64,000 nt of DNA from JAWPMT01 sp965229785 (GTDB lineage Bacteria; Bacteroidota; Bacteroidia; Cytophagales; Cyclobacteriaceae): positions 3,162,001 to 3,226,000 of the forward strand of contig CBDDJS010000001.1 of assembly GCA_965229785.1 (NCBI GenBank), in the 5' to 3' direction. The notes under the pieces were generated by a model. That model did no database searches. It was given only the letters and a program-made list of their open reading frames with translations, and was not told the origin of the DNA. The translations under genes and the position numbers were made by a program. Positions 52,305-61,725 of the stretch are shown piece by piece (position 1 is the first letter of the stretch; the number at the start of each line of letters is the position of its first letter).

Positions 52305-53240
52305 ATGGTATTGAAGAAACCCTTTCTCATCGTTTTATGCTTCCTGGCCCATCAGGGATTCTCCCAGGAGCTATTGGATACCCTCCCATTTGAAAGTACC
52401 CTCTATGGCGTAGATGTAACCACTGACGGGTCATTGATCTTCATCGCCGGAAAAGATACCACTGCTACCGTTTGGAATTCACAAAAAGAACTACTGACCA
52501 CCTTTCAGGATCACCTGCAACCCATATCCTCGATTCACTATCTGGAGCAGGAATCCACAGTGATCACAGGATCTTACGACAATACAGCAATGCTCTGGGA
52601 TCTTGAAGGGGAACTGATCCTTACCCTGCAAGGACATACCAATGGAGTGATCAAAGTAACTCAATCAACCGAATTTCTCGCTACTGCCAGTAGAGATGGA
52701 ACTGCCAAAATATGGAACCGGAAAGGTCAGTTGCTTTTCACCCTCAACCATGAGGCTCAGGTAAACGATGTACGGATCATTGAAGAAAGACAATGGATCG
52801 TTACGGGTAGCTTTGATCAGACCATGAAAATATGGAACTATGATGGCGCCTTAATGCGCACCATCACCGGACATCCTTCAGGGATCCGCTCAGTTAGTAT
52901 CTCCCTTTCCGAAAACCTGCTCCTGGCGGGTCATCGTGATGGTACACTTTCCATATTGAGTTTAGACGGAACCTTGCAGAAAACAGTCGCTGCCCATGGA
53001 CGCAATGGAGAGGAATATAAAATGATCAATACCATAGCAATGGCCCAAAACCCCACTCGGATCATTACGGCCGGAGCCGATGGCTATGTCAGAATCTGGG
53101 ACCTCCATGGAAAGTTGCAGGAAGAAACACTGGTAGCCCCTGATAAAGATGCCTATGTCTCTGGCATAGCACTGACGGAAGCAAACCTGTTTACGGCAAG
53201 TGGTGGCAAAAACCCAAGTCTCAAAATCTGGAAACTATAA
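52305..53240 (+). CDS. Exported WD40-repeat protein
   Basis: 311-aa protein with a signal peptide (FLIVLCFLAHQGFSQ) and about seven WD40 blades covering the rest, enough for one complete propeller: TATVWNSQ, TAMLWDLEG, TAKIWNRKG, TMKIWNYDG, TLSILSLDG, YVRIWDLHG and LKIWKL. The G-x-D-x-T-x-K/R-I-W pattern is clear. Propellers are protein-binding scaffolds; the partner is unknown. It precedes the broken hydrolase gene by 11 bp. Confidence 0.9.
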   Translation: MVLKKPFLIVLCFLAHQGFSQELLDTLPFESTLYGVDVTTDGSLIFIAGKDTTATVWNSQKELLTTFQDHLQPISSIHYLEQESTVITGSYDNTAMLWDLEGELILTLQGHTNGVIKVTQSTEFLATASRDGTAKIWNRKGQLLFTLNHEAQVNDVRIIEERQWIVTGSFDQTMKIWNYDGALMRTITGHPSGIRSVSISLSENLLLAGHRDGTLSILSLDGTLQKTVAAHGRNGEEYKMINTIAMAQNPTRIITAGADGYVRIWDLHGKLQEETLVAPDKDAYVSGIALTEANLFTASGGKNPSLKIWKL

Positions 53241-53251
53241 TCATTAGCCCC

Positions 53252-54007
53252 ATGAAAAGAGGTCTTTTCTTCTCTATCCTTATCATCATATTCTTATCCG
53301 GATACAGTCCTCGCGGAGAGGACAATGGTCGTGAAATTCAATACACCACACAAGATGGTATTGTTATTACAGGGAATCTGTTCATTATTGACAAAAATGG
53401 TCCTACAATCCTATTGTTTCATCAGGGCGGATCAAATGGCCGGGCGGAATATGGTCCAATCATTCCACGCCTGCTTGACTTGCAATACAACGTGCTTTCC
53501 ATCGATCAGCGAGTCGGCGGACAGGTGTATGGGAGCTACAACCGGACAATTGCGACCATCCCTAAGAATGATTATGGGTATTGCGATGTATTGCCAGACC
53601 TCATTGGCGCATGGGATTTTTTAGAAGAAGAACAATTCTCCGGTCCCAGGATCTTATGGGGAAGTAGCTACAGTGCCGCGCTTATCATCCAATTGGCCAG
53701 CCATGAAAACTTCTCTATCGACCGGGCTCTGGCCTTTTCTCCAGCCTCCAACCCCAAAGCGATGAACGGATGCCATCCCAATCAATACCTGCCTTAAATA
53801 AGTATTCCACTTTTAATCTTACGACCCAAAACTGAAATGTCAGAGCGATCAATAACACAGTTCCAAGAAGCTGAGCAATATGGCCACGCAACTTATGTCG
53901 CCCAATACGGCACTCACGGCTCTTCCATGTTGGTTCAGGAACGAGTAACCGGCGACATTTCGGAAAATTGGAAAGTGGTTGAAGCATTCCTAACCAAAAC
54001 CTTTTAA
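53252..54007 (+). pseudogene. Alpha/beta hydrolase interrupted by one in-frame stop
   Basis: A signal-peptide-bearing alpha/beta hydrolase (LFSILIIIFLSGYSPRG, LLFHQGGSNG, nucleophile WGSSYSAAL) reads to a TAA at 53795-53797. The same frame then continues for 69 more codons to 54007 with hydrolase-like sequence: IPLLILRPKTEMSERS and YGTHGSSML, which supplies the catalytic His. The full frame is exactly 252 codons and the next gene begins 1 bp after it, so the original gene ended at 54007. TAA is one change from AAA (Lys). A recent nonsense mutation, sequencing error, or (less likely) readthrough explains it. Confidence 0.85.
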
Positions 54008-54008
54008 A

Positions 54009-54533
54009 GTGAGATCAATTATTATCATTCTGCTCCTTATCAGCACACGGAGCATTTTTGCTCAGGAGGCCTTCACCTGTGCCAATGAAGGTTATGCTTT
54101 CATCCATGGCGTCACAGGCCAGTGGGAAGTACAAACGAAAGACCGTACCTCTCCGGGTGAATATCAAAATAATTCCGGTAAAGCGATCATTTCACCCGGT
54201 ATATCAGGTTGTAGCATATCCATTAGCTACCGGGGAACCTACCGTGACAAAGCTTACGCCCGAGAAGTGAATTTGATCGCGCTTGATTCCGCTCACTACC
54301 AAATGGTGGCTATGGACTCTGAGCATGGTTCCTATTCAACTCTCGAGGGCACCATTGAAAATGGATCATTGGTGCTTTACTGGTTTCGAAACAAAGAGGT
54401 AGGAAAACTACGCTCGAAATATGTGATGTCTCAAGAAAATGCCAATGCGTTTGAATTTTCTTCCTATTTATCAACTGATTTTGGCGAAACCTGGGCCCTG
54501 ACACATCAGAGAAAATACTTTCGTAAAGAATAG
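54009..54533 (+). CDS. Exported protein of unknown function
   Basis: 174-aa protein with a signal peptide (MRSIIIILLLISTRSIFAQ) starting at GTG 54009, 1 bp after the end of the interrupted hydrolase frame. The mature part has beta-rich sequence (GKAIISPGISGCSISISYRGTY, YQMVAMDSEHGSYSTLEGTIENGSLVLYW) resembling the DUF1579-type fold of small lipocalin-like proteins, though the match is only by pattern. Cotranscription with the hydrolase is likely. Confidence 0.8.
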   Translation: MRSIIIILLLISTRSIFAQEAFTCANEGYAFIHGVTGQWEVQTKDRTSPGEYQNNSGKAIISPGISGCSISISYRGTYRDKAYAREVNLIALDSAHYQMVAMDSEHGSYSTLEGTIENGSLVLYWFRNKEVGKLRSKYVMSQENANAFEFSSYLSTDFGETWALTHQRKYFRKE

Positions 54534-54645
54534 ACCGGGTGCTTTGTCCAATTTGCCGGACACTAACTTCCATACGAAAGAACTACCAGGCTCCCTTTTC
54601 TAATAAATTGTAAATTGGATCGTTAGGAAAGACACGCCCGGTAAT

Positions 54646-55728
54646 ATGAAACTCAAAAGCACGATCCTCTTTCTACTTATTTCGAGTACTTACCTATCCT
54701 TAATTAGCTGCTCGGAAGATGATGAGCCTTCCGTCGACAATCGCAATTTTATGATGGGTTTTACCACCTGGAGTTTCGGTCCCAATCTGGAAGACGTCAA
54801 TGACACGTATGCATTCATCGACAATCATACAGACATCTATGGTGAGCATGTGGACAACCTGATCCCTTGGAATGCGTGGATCAACAATACAGAATTGCCT
54901 TCGGCATTTACCAATGAAATCTCCGGGCGGGCGAACCGAAAAATCTCAGGTAAGCAGTTGCTGCTATCGGTGAGTTTGCTCAATTCCAACAGAGATGAAC
55001 TGGCCTCGGATTTTGATGGGACAATACCAGATTATACCTCTCTTGCTGATGAAACCCTTAAAAATGCCTACTTCAAACACATCAATTATCTGGTCAATGA
55101 ATTTGCTCCGGACTATCTGGTTATCGCCATTGAGGTCAATGAACTCAGGCTACGGTCTCCTGAGAAGTGGGAGGGTTATGAAAATTTAATCTTTGACGTG
55201 AAATCCCGGATCAAACAATTGTACCCCGAACTAAAAATCGCGGCATCCGTCTCGCTGCACAACCTCTTTGAGCCAGAAGTGGCCAATCCGACCACTTATA
55301 TTGAAGCTATTACGGATCACATGAATGAAATGGATTTTGTGGCTATCAGCTTTTATCCATTTCTAAAGAATCAAAGTTCAATAGCTGAGTTTCAGGAAAC
55401 ACTGGATTTTCTTCATAATCAGGTTACACTTCCCATAGCCTTTGTGGAGACCAGTCACCTCGCTGAAAACCTCGTCATTCCGAACCTCAATGTGTCCATT
55501 GATGGCAGTGAAAATGGTCAATGCGATTACCTGCAGACACTCATCAATAATGCAGGGGATCATGATTATGAATTCATTATCTGGTGGGCGCACCGGGACT
55601 ATGATGCGCTTTGGGAAACATTCCCCGAAGATGTTAAGGATCTGGGGCAGATCTGGAGAGATACAGGACTGCTGGATGAGAATGGAACGGAAAGGCCTGC
55701 TTTTGCTATCTGGTCAAATTACTTTTAG
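54646..55728 (+). CDS. Glycoside-hydrolase-like lipoprotein (TIM barrel, clan A type)
   Basis: 360-aa predicted lipoprotein: signal peptide with lipobox LSLISC, then an acidic SEDDEPS surface-export-like tail after the Cys. The rest looks like a TIM-barrel glycoside hydrolase: FTTWSFGPNLEDV, LVIAIEVNELRLRSPEKWEGY (possible acid/base Glu), IAASVSLHNLF, MDFVAISFYPFLKN and IAFVETSHLAEN (possible nucleophile Glu), then IIWWAHRDYDAL. It recalls GH53-like endo-galactanases but I am not sure of the family. The substrate is unknown. Confidence 0.75.
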   Translation: MKLKSTILFLLISSTYLSLISCSEDDEPSVDNRNFMMGFTTWSFGPNLEDVNDTYAFIDNHTDIYGEHVDNLIPWNAWINNTELPSAFTNEISGRANRKISGKQLLLSVSLLNSNRDELASDFDGTIPDYTSLADETLKNAYFKHINYLVNEFAPDYLVIAIEVNELRLRSPEKWEGYENLIFDVKSRIKQLYPELKIAASVSLHNLFEPEVANPTTYIEAITDHMNEMDFVAISFYPFLKNQSSIAEFQETLDFLHNQVTLPIAFVETSHLAENLVIPNLNVSIDGSENGQCDYLQTLINNAGDHDYEFIIWWAHRDYDALWETFPEDVKDLGQIWRDTGLLDENGTERPAFAIWSNYF

Positions 55729-55774
55729 TTCGTTGCATACTGTTACAATTCAGAAAGTCCTGCAATTTTGATGG

Positions 55775-56185
55775 ATGAATACACCAGTTATCACATCACT
55801 CTTTGAGCGTTTATTGCGTGATTGTCAATCAATAAACCGTATACTTTCTGCTACTGATTTTGACTCAGCCTTAAGTGAAGCATCACAGCAAATCACTTCA
55901 CAATTAGCTGTTTTGGTCGAAGAAACGCAACAAGCGAATTCCACATCTATTGACATGGATTCCTTGCTAGAGCGCATCCATGATCTATGTGATACCCTCA
56001 TTAGAGAAAAGGCACAAAACCCTTTGATTTCTGATGAACTGGTTAGCCTGGCCACACAGGCAAAAAGTAATGCCGTGGAAGTAAAAAGTTTAAGAAGCCC
56101 AGACTCCAATAAGGAAAGCTTAAGCCCAAAGCCCTGGTACCATTTATTCCATTGGTTGTTGAGGAGGATTATGGGTAAAAGTTAA
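55775..56185 (+). CDS. Small helical protein of unknown function
   Basis: 136-aa protein, Ser-, Gln- and Glu-rich in its first 100 residues (ASQQITSQLAVLVEETQQANS, LLERIHDLCDTLIREKAQNPL) and predicted helical, with a basic hydrophobic C-terminus (WYHLFHWLLRRIMGKS) that may touch the membrane. No family recognised. The start is ATG 55775. Confidence 0.6.
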   Translation: MNTPVITSLFERLLRDCQSINRILSATDFDSALSEASQQITSQLAVLVEETQQANSTSIDMDSLLERIHDLCDTLIREKAQNPLISDELVSLATQAKSNAVEVKSLRSPDSNKESLSPKPWYHLFHWLLRRIMGKS

Positions 56186-56604
56186 CAACGCTCAAACTGG
56201 CAACGCGGAGTGGTTGCTCCCCGTACTGATTTGCTGGTTGATGACGGTCGATCAGGCACTTACCATAGAAATGGTGCAGATTTTTCTCTCAGGCATTGTC
56301 GAACTTTCTTCAATACCGGATGGTCGGGATCACTAATCGACAGATCCCCTACTTTGAATTGTGAATCCATATCCGATTCATCAAGGCGATTACCGCAACT
56401 ACAGGAGCCGTTTACCCGAGACCGATTTCCAGTTGCATTGAAAAAACACTACTGTTTGAGCAAAGCACAAATGGAATACTGATTTACTTTAAACCTCAGC
56501 TTTTTTAAAAAATTCCGAAAAAATTCTAGCTTGTTGTCCAATTTCATAGCGCCCATCCATTAGGTCAATGAACACTTATTTTTTAAATCATTAAAATAAA
56601 AGAC
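56186..56604. other. Intergenic region without a supported gene
   Basis: An open frame at 56210-56482 starts with GTG and encodes a low-complexity, Arg/Ser-rich sequence with no homology I can recognise, so I do not call it. An A/T-rich stretch near 56500-56600, including runs of A and T, precedes the YciI gene and is a likely promoter region. Confidence 0.6.
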
Positions 56605-56955
56605 ATGAAAGATTTTATGCTACTCTTCTACAGCGAGCCAGACCCAAACATGGAACCAACACCGGAGGAAATCCAGGCTGAAGTAAAATTATGGAATGAC
56701 TGGATCGGAGGCATTGGAGCACAAGGTAAACTGAAAAACCAGGGAGAAGCATTGGGCTTTGAGGGTAAAACCCTGCATGCGGATGGTTCAGTGACAGATG
56801 GGCCTTACGCCGAAGTGAAAGAGATGGTTGGTGGCTTTATCGTTGTTTCTACAGAAACCATCGAAGAAGCAGCAGAACTAGCCAAAGGGTGCCCTGTACT
56901 GAATGTAGGAGGCAAAGTAGAAGTCCGAGATGTAATGGTCTTTGACGAACAGTAG
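56605..56955 (+). CDS. YciI (YCII/DGPF) family protein
   Basis: 116-aa soluble protein of the YCII superfamily: FMLLFYSEPDPN at the start, HADGSVTDGPYAEVKEMVGGFIVVST (the DGPF/DGPYAE motif) and a C-terminal GKVEVRDVMVF. DGPF proteins are the usual genomic partners of ECF42-type sigma factors, and one follows after 2 bp. Its biochemical role is unknown. Confidence 0.93.
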   Translation: MKDFMLLFYSEPDPNMEPTPEEIQAEVKLWNDWIGGIGAQGKLKNQGEALGFEGKTLHADGSVTDGPYAEVKEMVGGFIVVSTETIEEAAELAKGCPVLNVGGKVEVRDVMVFDEQ

Positions 56956-56957
56956 TC

Positions 56958-58184
56958 GTGTACGACGAACAACTTTCCGAAATCTTTAAGTCTGAGTACA
57001 GTAACCTGATTGCTGTACTCAGCAACTTTTACGGTGTTGCTGATCTCGAGTTGGCCGAGGACATAGTGGCGGATACATTCGTCAAAGCGCTGAAAGCCTG
57101 GTCACATAATGGTATACCGGAATATCCGAAAGCCTGGCTTAGGAAAGTGGCGCAAAACCTGCTTATTGAACACTATCGCCGAAAAAAGATCTTTGACGAA
57201 AAGATCACTCCCGAATTGGGCAACGGAACAGAGCAGGTGACTACTATTGAGATCACGGACAAGATCATCGAAGACAGTCAACTTCATATGATTTTTGTGC
57301 TGTGTGATCCCGAACTCAGAAATGATGCTCAATTGTGCATTGCCTTAAGGATATTATGTGGTTTCAACATTGAAGAAATTGCCAAAGCACTGATCTCCAA
57401 CAAAGAAGCCATCAACAAAAAACTGTACCGGGCAAAAAAGATCATCAAGGAACGAAAACGCATTGAAACCAATCTTACTCCTCAGGAATATATTGACCGA
57501 CTGGACAATGTACTTCGGGTCATCTATTTGTTATTCAATGAAGGGTATTACAGCAGTGCCAAAGAAGAAAACATCCGTCATGACATTTGTTGGGAAGCCT
57601 TGCGGCTCAGCATCTTTCTATCCAGGCAAACCATTTTTCCCAGACAAAAAGTATTTGCGCTCATCGCTCTGATGTGTTTTCATGCTTCACGTCTGGAAGC
57701 CAGAACTTCAGGAGATAATGGTGATTTGCTATATGATGAACAAGATCGCTCGAAGTGGAATCAATCATTAATTGAGAAAGGTCAACAGTACCTGCAACGT
57801 GCCGCAGTAGCTAATATCATATCCAAATACCATCTGGAAGCCACTATCGCCTACTGGCATACGCACGAATCAGAAGGAAAATGGGAAAAGATCTTGCAGC
57901 TTTACAACAAACTCCTCACGATAGAATACTCTCCTGTCATCGCTATGAACCGGACCTATGCGCTTGCAAGAGCCAATTCGGCACAGGAAGCTATTGTTGA
58001 AGCACAAAAACTGGAACTGAAGGATAATCATCATTATCTATGTTTGCTAGCGGAATTGCATCGCATGAATAATGATCCCGACCGGGAAATCAATTTTCTG
58101 AATCAGGCCCTCCAACTCGCCAATAAGGAAAACGAGAAGCAGCTAATCAACCGAAAACTCGAGCGAGCTTTCTCCGGAGATTGA
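56958..58184 (+). CDS. ECF sigma factor of the ECF42 type with C-terminal extension
   Basis: 408-aa sigma factor starting with GTG 56958. Region 2 (LAEDIVADTFVKALKAWSHNGIPEYPKAWLRKVAQNLLIEHYRRKK) and region 4 (CGFNIEEIAKALISNKEAINKKLYRAKKIIKE) cover about the first 175 residues. The remaining 230 form the helical, TPR-like extension of this group: LFNEGYYSSAKEENIRHDICWEALRL, SPVIAMNRTYALA, HHYLCLLAELHRM. ECF42 members rely on this extension in place of an anti-sigma factor and are encoded beside DGPF proteins, as here. Confidence 0.95.
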   Translation: MYDEQLSEIFKSEYSNLIAVLSNFYGVADLELAEDIVADTFVKALKAWSHNGIPEYPKAWLRKVAQNLLIEHYRRKKIFDEKITPELGNGTEQVTTIEITDKIIEDSQLHMIFVLCDPELRNDAQLCIALRILCGFNIEEIAKALISNKEAINKKLYRAKKIIKERKRIETNLTPQEYIDRLDNVLRVIYLLFNEGYYSSAKEENIRHDICWEALRLSIFLSRQTIFPRQKVFALIALMCFHASRLEARTSGDNGDLLYDEQDRSKWNQSLIEKGQQYLQRAAVANIISKYHLEATIAYWHTHESEGKWEKILQLYNKLLTIEYSPVIAMNRTYALARANSAQEAIVEAQKLELKDNHHYLCLLAELHRMNNDPDREINFLNQALQLANKENEKQLINRKLERAFSGD

Positions 58185-58546
58185 TTAATTATCTGAAAGA
58201 CTGCATTCATTTGCCAGTTTTTCCATTCTATCCAGTAATTTCGCCCCGCTTCGGGCAGTCAATATACAAATCTGAGAATGTAACCATAAATGAGCCTGTT
58301 CAACGCGCTAGATCATGCCCCAATTGGGGACCTTCGAATGCTTTGACGGGTATCATAATCCTTCTAATAAGAGGTTTGATATTAGGTTGTCCGAAGTTTT
58401 ATCCTCTCCCTCCACGCTTCGCATAACGGATCAAGCGGAAAATCTGTTGAGTAATAACATTATTCCAATGGTCTGCAGTTAGTTAAGGTAATCACCTATA
58501 AAGTGTTCCACGCCAAAAAGGACTTAAATACCACTGATGAGCGATC

Positions 58547-58726
58547 TTAAAGCTGAATAGGCATTGCGTTCAATACCTGACCCAATTCATAATTAATATA
58601 TCGTTGATGGTCTCCGGAAATACAGATTGATCCCGAATAACCAACCTTTTCGTTCGAAAGCAAAAATGGATGAACCAGTTGTCCACACAATGCGTTGGAG
58701 AATCGTTCAATGTCATATACTTGCAT
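58547..58726 (-). pseudogene. Possible C-terminal gene remnant
   Basis: A 59-codon minus-strand frame reads LVHPFLLSNEKVGYSGSI, then GDHQRYINYELGQVLNAM to a stop at 58547. The composition is that of a folded protein C-terminus, unlike the surrounding gap, but there is no matching upstream part: the PLP enzyme starts divergently 7 bp away. It may be the surviving end of a gene lost by rearrangement, or a small gene of its own. The rest of the 58185-58733 gap shows a weak CCCG/CGGG hairpin near 58246 and no gene. Confidence 0.35.
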
Positions 58727-58733
58727 CAACAAC

Positions 58734-60590
58734 ATGATAGCGACCCAAACATCAGAAACAGAAGTGCAGCAATTTATCGATAGTGTCCTGAAAAACATGC
58801 CGGGCGACTGGTTACGACTGACCACTCACCGACTTGACATTTACCATGAAGAACTGGCCAAAACGGAGTTCCTGGAACATTTTGACGCTCTATTTCAAGC
58901 AAACAAAGTGGATCAGGAATCACTGGCATCACTTCCCACTGCCTTTGATTATATCCGATTAGGTCATCCCCTTTCATGTGTATTGGAATGGGCTATTGCT
59001 CAATCTCATCAGTTAAATGCGGATCAGATCATCAGCTTTTCTTCCCAGGTAATGCCCTTAATGGCCATCTTAAGAAAGAACTTGTTTGATCAGAAAGAAA
59101 CTCGTGTATTCCATATTGGAGCACTACCGGCTGCTTTTGACCCAGCATTGGTCGGGAAAATCTATGGATACTCTTTTGAATTGAACCCCGTGGCCAGCAT
59201 TGATGAAATTCCCGAATTTGACGGGAGTACCGTGCTTCTGGAAAGGACCAATGAAATAGCGAAAGCGGACCTTGATGATCGCATCGATTTCTACATCAAT
59301 ATCAATGAAACCGGAAGCATTGTTTTGGTCAATGGTGATCAAAACAAAAGTTATGTTTCTGAAATTCAGCACGTACGCAGACGAGAAAGCATCGCCATGA
59401 CTCCTGCGGATTGCTTCATCGCGTTGCAAAAACTTGCCGGACAGAATCCCGAAAGCCGAGTTATTGACCGGGAAAAGAACAAACAAGCGGTAATCGAAAC
59501 CATTCAATCGGTAACAGGAAGCCGTTCGCAGGCATTGGTGGCATCCAGTGGGCTATCCATTCAATATGCCATTGTGATGGGCCTGGTGCATCATGCGCTT
59601 GAAAATCATCCGGGGAAACCCATTCGTATCATCACCCCTCCCAACGCATATGGTGGCACCAATGATCAGGCAAGACGTGTGGCTGCATGTGTTCCGGATG
59701 CAGAAATAGTTGACCTTCCAGTAGATGCAGGTAATGACATGTCGCAAAGCGTGGACAGGATACTGGATCAGGTAGCACTGGAAGATGCCGTGCCCTATAT
59801 CATTGCTGAGATCCCGACCAACCCTCGTGTCGAAGTACCGGAACTTGAAAAATTGCGCGATGCACTGACACGGGAAAGAAAGAACGATGAGGGAGAACAA
59901 GCCATTGGACCTGTTTTCATTCTGGATCAGACATTTTGCCCAAACGTTCACTTCTTGCGGGATGAAGACATACTCGCTGGCGTCAGCACGCTTTCCTACG
60001 TAAGTGGTTCCAAGTTTCCAAGTGGGGGATTATGCACTGCCGGGTACGTGGCATCCAATTCTAAAGCAGCCGAATTATTAAACAGCATTGCTACTCACCT
60101 GGCGCTTAGTGACAATGAAGCTACGGACTTGCAATATGAGATCCTGGCCAGGCAAATGCCTTCTATGCTCGAACGCATAGCTGGTGCCTATGAAAATACT
60201 CGTGAGTTTGTTGATTTCATTCAGGAGGCTTTACCTGCTGCCAGTATCAATTTTGTTTCTCCAGAGTTGGCACAACAAGGGTTTACGCCATCAGTCTTTT
60301 CACTTGACCTTCCTACAAAAGGGGATTCCGAAGAGGCCAAAGAAGCATACAAGCGGGACCTCAACCTGAAACTCATTAATCTAATGATCGGTAAAATTCC
60401 TGAAGAGAGTAAGTATTGCGTGAGCTACGGACAATTGAAAGGGTGCTACTGGACCATTCCGGCCACATCCACTCAGGGAACTACCAAAGAAGGTGATAAA
60501 GACTACATAGTACGCGTCGCACTTTCATCCAATATGGATCTGGAGCGACACAAAAAAGTATTTACGGAGTTTGTTCAAGCCATTGACTAA
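58734..60590 (+). CDS. PLP-dependent Cys/Met-metabolism-type enzyme with long N-terminal extension
   Basis: 618-aa protein. Residues about 255-618 look like a cystathionine gamma-synthase-type fold I PLP enzyme: SSGLSIQYAIVMGLVHH, NAYGGTNDQARRVAA, IIAEIPTNPRVEVPELEKL, FILDQTFCPN and the PLP lysine in LSYVSGSKFPSGG (about Lys427). The first 225 residues are helical and unrecognised (LRLTTHRLDIYHEELAKTEFLEHFDALF; VFHIGALPAAFDPALVGKIY). Typical family members are about 400 aa, so the extension is unusual. The ATG at 58734 is preferred; one at 58710 is possible. The substrate is unknown. Confidence 0.82.
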   Translation: MIATQTSETEVQQFIDSVLKNMPGDWLRLTTHRLDIYHEELAKTEFLEHFDALFQANKVDQESLASLPTAFDYIRLGHPLSCVLEWAIAQSHQLNADQIISFSSQVMPLMAILRKNLFDQKETRVFHIGALPAAFDPALVGKIYGYSFELNPVASIDEIPEFDGSTVLLERTNEIAKADLDDRIDFYININETGSIVLVNGDQNKSYVSEIQHVRRRESIAMTPADCFIALQKLAGQNPESRVIDREKNKQAVIETIQSVTGSRSQALVASSGLSIQYAIVMGLVHHALENHPGKPIRIITPPNAYGGTNDQARRVAACVPDAEIVDLPVDAGNDMSQSVDRILDQVALEDAVPYIIAEIPTNPRVEVPELEKLRDALTRERKNDEGEQAIGPVFILDQTFCPNVHFLRDEDILAGVSTLSYVSGSKFPSGGLCTAGYVASNSKAAELLNSIATHLALSDNEATDLQYEILARQMPSMLERIAGAYENTREFVDFIQEALPAASINFVSPELAQQGFTPSVFSLDLPTKGDSEEAKEAYKRDLNLKLINLMIGKIPEESKYCVSYGQLKGCYWTIPATSTQGTTKEGDKDYIVRVALSSNMDLERHKKVFTEFVQAID

Positions 60591-60678
60591 AACAGTACTT
60601 TTGGGTCATTCTTCAAAACAGAACAAGCGGAATGGATAGCTCTCGCTCCGCAGGGTTTCTACTAAAACAATTCATGAA

Positions 60679-61665
60679 ATGACAAAAATCGTATTGCGCT
60701 CGAAATTCGTATTAATGCTTCTATTAATTCTACCAGTATTCATTTCTTGTAAAGATGATGCGGAGGAGGAATTGATCCCTGTAACAGCTTCTTTTACTTC
60801 ACCCGACACTGCTGTCAATCAAGGTTCAGAAGTTACTTTTACGGATACTTCCACTGGGACAGTCAATCAACGTTTATGGACCATTGAAGGGGGAACTCCC
60901 TCCTCCTCGACCGAAGAAAACCCTACCATCATCTTTCAGGAAGCTGGCATTTTTGAGGTTAACCTGACCGTAGCCAATGTCATAAGTATAGACGAGATCT
61001 CTATTCAGGTTCTGGTATTGCCTACTGAAGGTCTCATCATTCACTTGCCGATGAGCAACGATGCAAATGATCTAAGTGGAAACTCCAATAACGGATCAGT
61101 GATGGGGGCGACATTGACACAAAACCGAAAGGGTACAGCCGGAGAGGCTTATTCTTTTGATGGTATCGATGACCAGATCACTTTCAATTTTGATCAGCAA
61201 TTCAATCAAATTGCTACCAGTTATTCGTTTTGGATAAAGTTCAGAGAATTTAAGGCCGCTGTACTTGGAAATGATGTTGTTGACAATGTCCAAACCGGGG
61301 TATCATTCACTGTAGGACAGGGAACTACAACGCTCAATAAGTTAGCAATCAATTATGGAAATGGGGGGAGTCCAAGGTCCAGTAGCCGTAGAACTTTTGT
61401 TGCAGACCAAACATTAGAGACTGATACCTGGTATCATGTAGTGGGCATTATTGAGAACTTCGAGTCCATGAAAATCTTCATCAATGGAATCGAATCTGAA
61501 GGGTTTGTAACTGGTACTGCAAATAGTTTTCAACATTCCAATAGTGGAGGAAGTATCGGAAGAACCTGGGATCCCAATAGTTTTTTCTCAGGAGAAATGG
61601 ATGACTTCAGAATCTTTAACAAAGCACTTTCTGAAGTAGAAATTCAAGTACTCAATATGGAATAA
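60679..61665 (+). CDS. PKD- and LamG-domain lipoprotein
   Basis: 328-aa predicted lipoprotein: signal with lipobox near LPVFISC, then acidic DDAEEE, a surface-export-like signal. A PKD-like domain covers about 33-115 (VTASFTSPDTAVNQGSEVTFTDTST, FQEAGIFEVNLTVAN) and a LamG/concanavalin-like domain about 120-325 (HLPMSNDANDLSGNSNNGSV, SYSFWIKFREF, WYHVVGIIENFESMKIFING, GEMDDFRIFNKALSEVEIQVL). Such proteins bind glycans or other surface ligands. The ligand is unknown. Confidence 0.88.
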   Translation: MTKIVLRSKFVLMLLLILPVFISCKDDAEEELIPVTASFTSPDTAVNQGSEVTFTDTSTGTVNQRLWTIEGGTPSSSTEENPTIIFQEAGIFEVNLTVANVISIDEISIQVLVLPTEGLIIHLPMSNDANDLSGNSNNGSVMGATLTQNRKGTAGEAYSFDGIDDQITFNFDQQFNQIATSYSFWIKFREFKAAVLGNDVVDNVQTGVSFTVGQGTTTLNKLAINYGNGGSPRSSSRRTFVADQTLETDTWYHVVGIIENFESMKIFINGIESEGFVTGTANSFQHSNSGGSIGRTWDPNSFFSGEMDDFRIFNKALSEVEIQVLNME

Positions 61666-61725
61666 AAGAACTGAGGCGTCTTTCACCTTAAGTGAGCATT
61701 CTTGATTGGCTGGTTATTTACAATT

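Noticed and set aside
56210..56482. Plus-strand open frame of 90 codons with GTG start
   Set aside because: Low-complexity Arg/Ser-rich product, no recognisable motif, and the gap looks like eroded intergenic DNA.
60634..60659. GCGGA/TCCGC inverted repeat after the PLP gene
   Set aside because: Only 5-bp arms with a long loop and no T-tract; not a convincing terminator.
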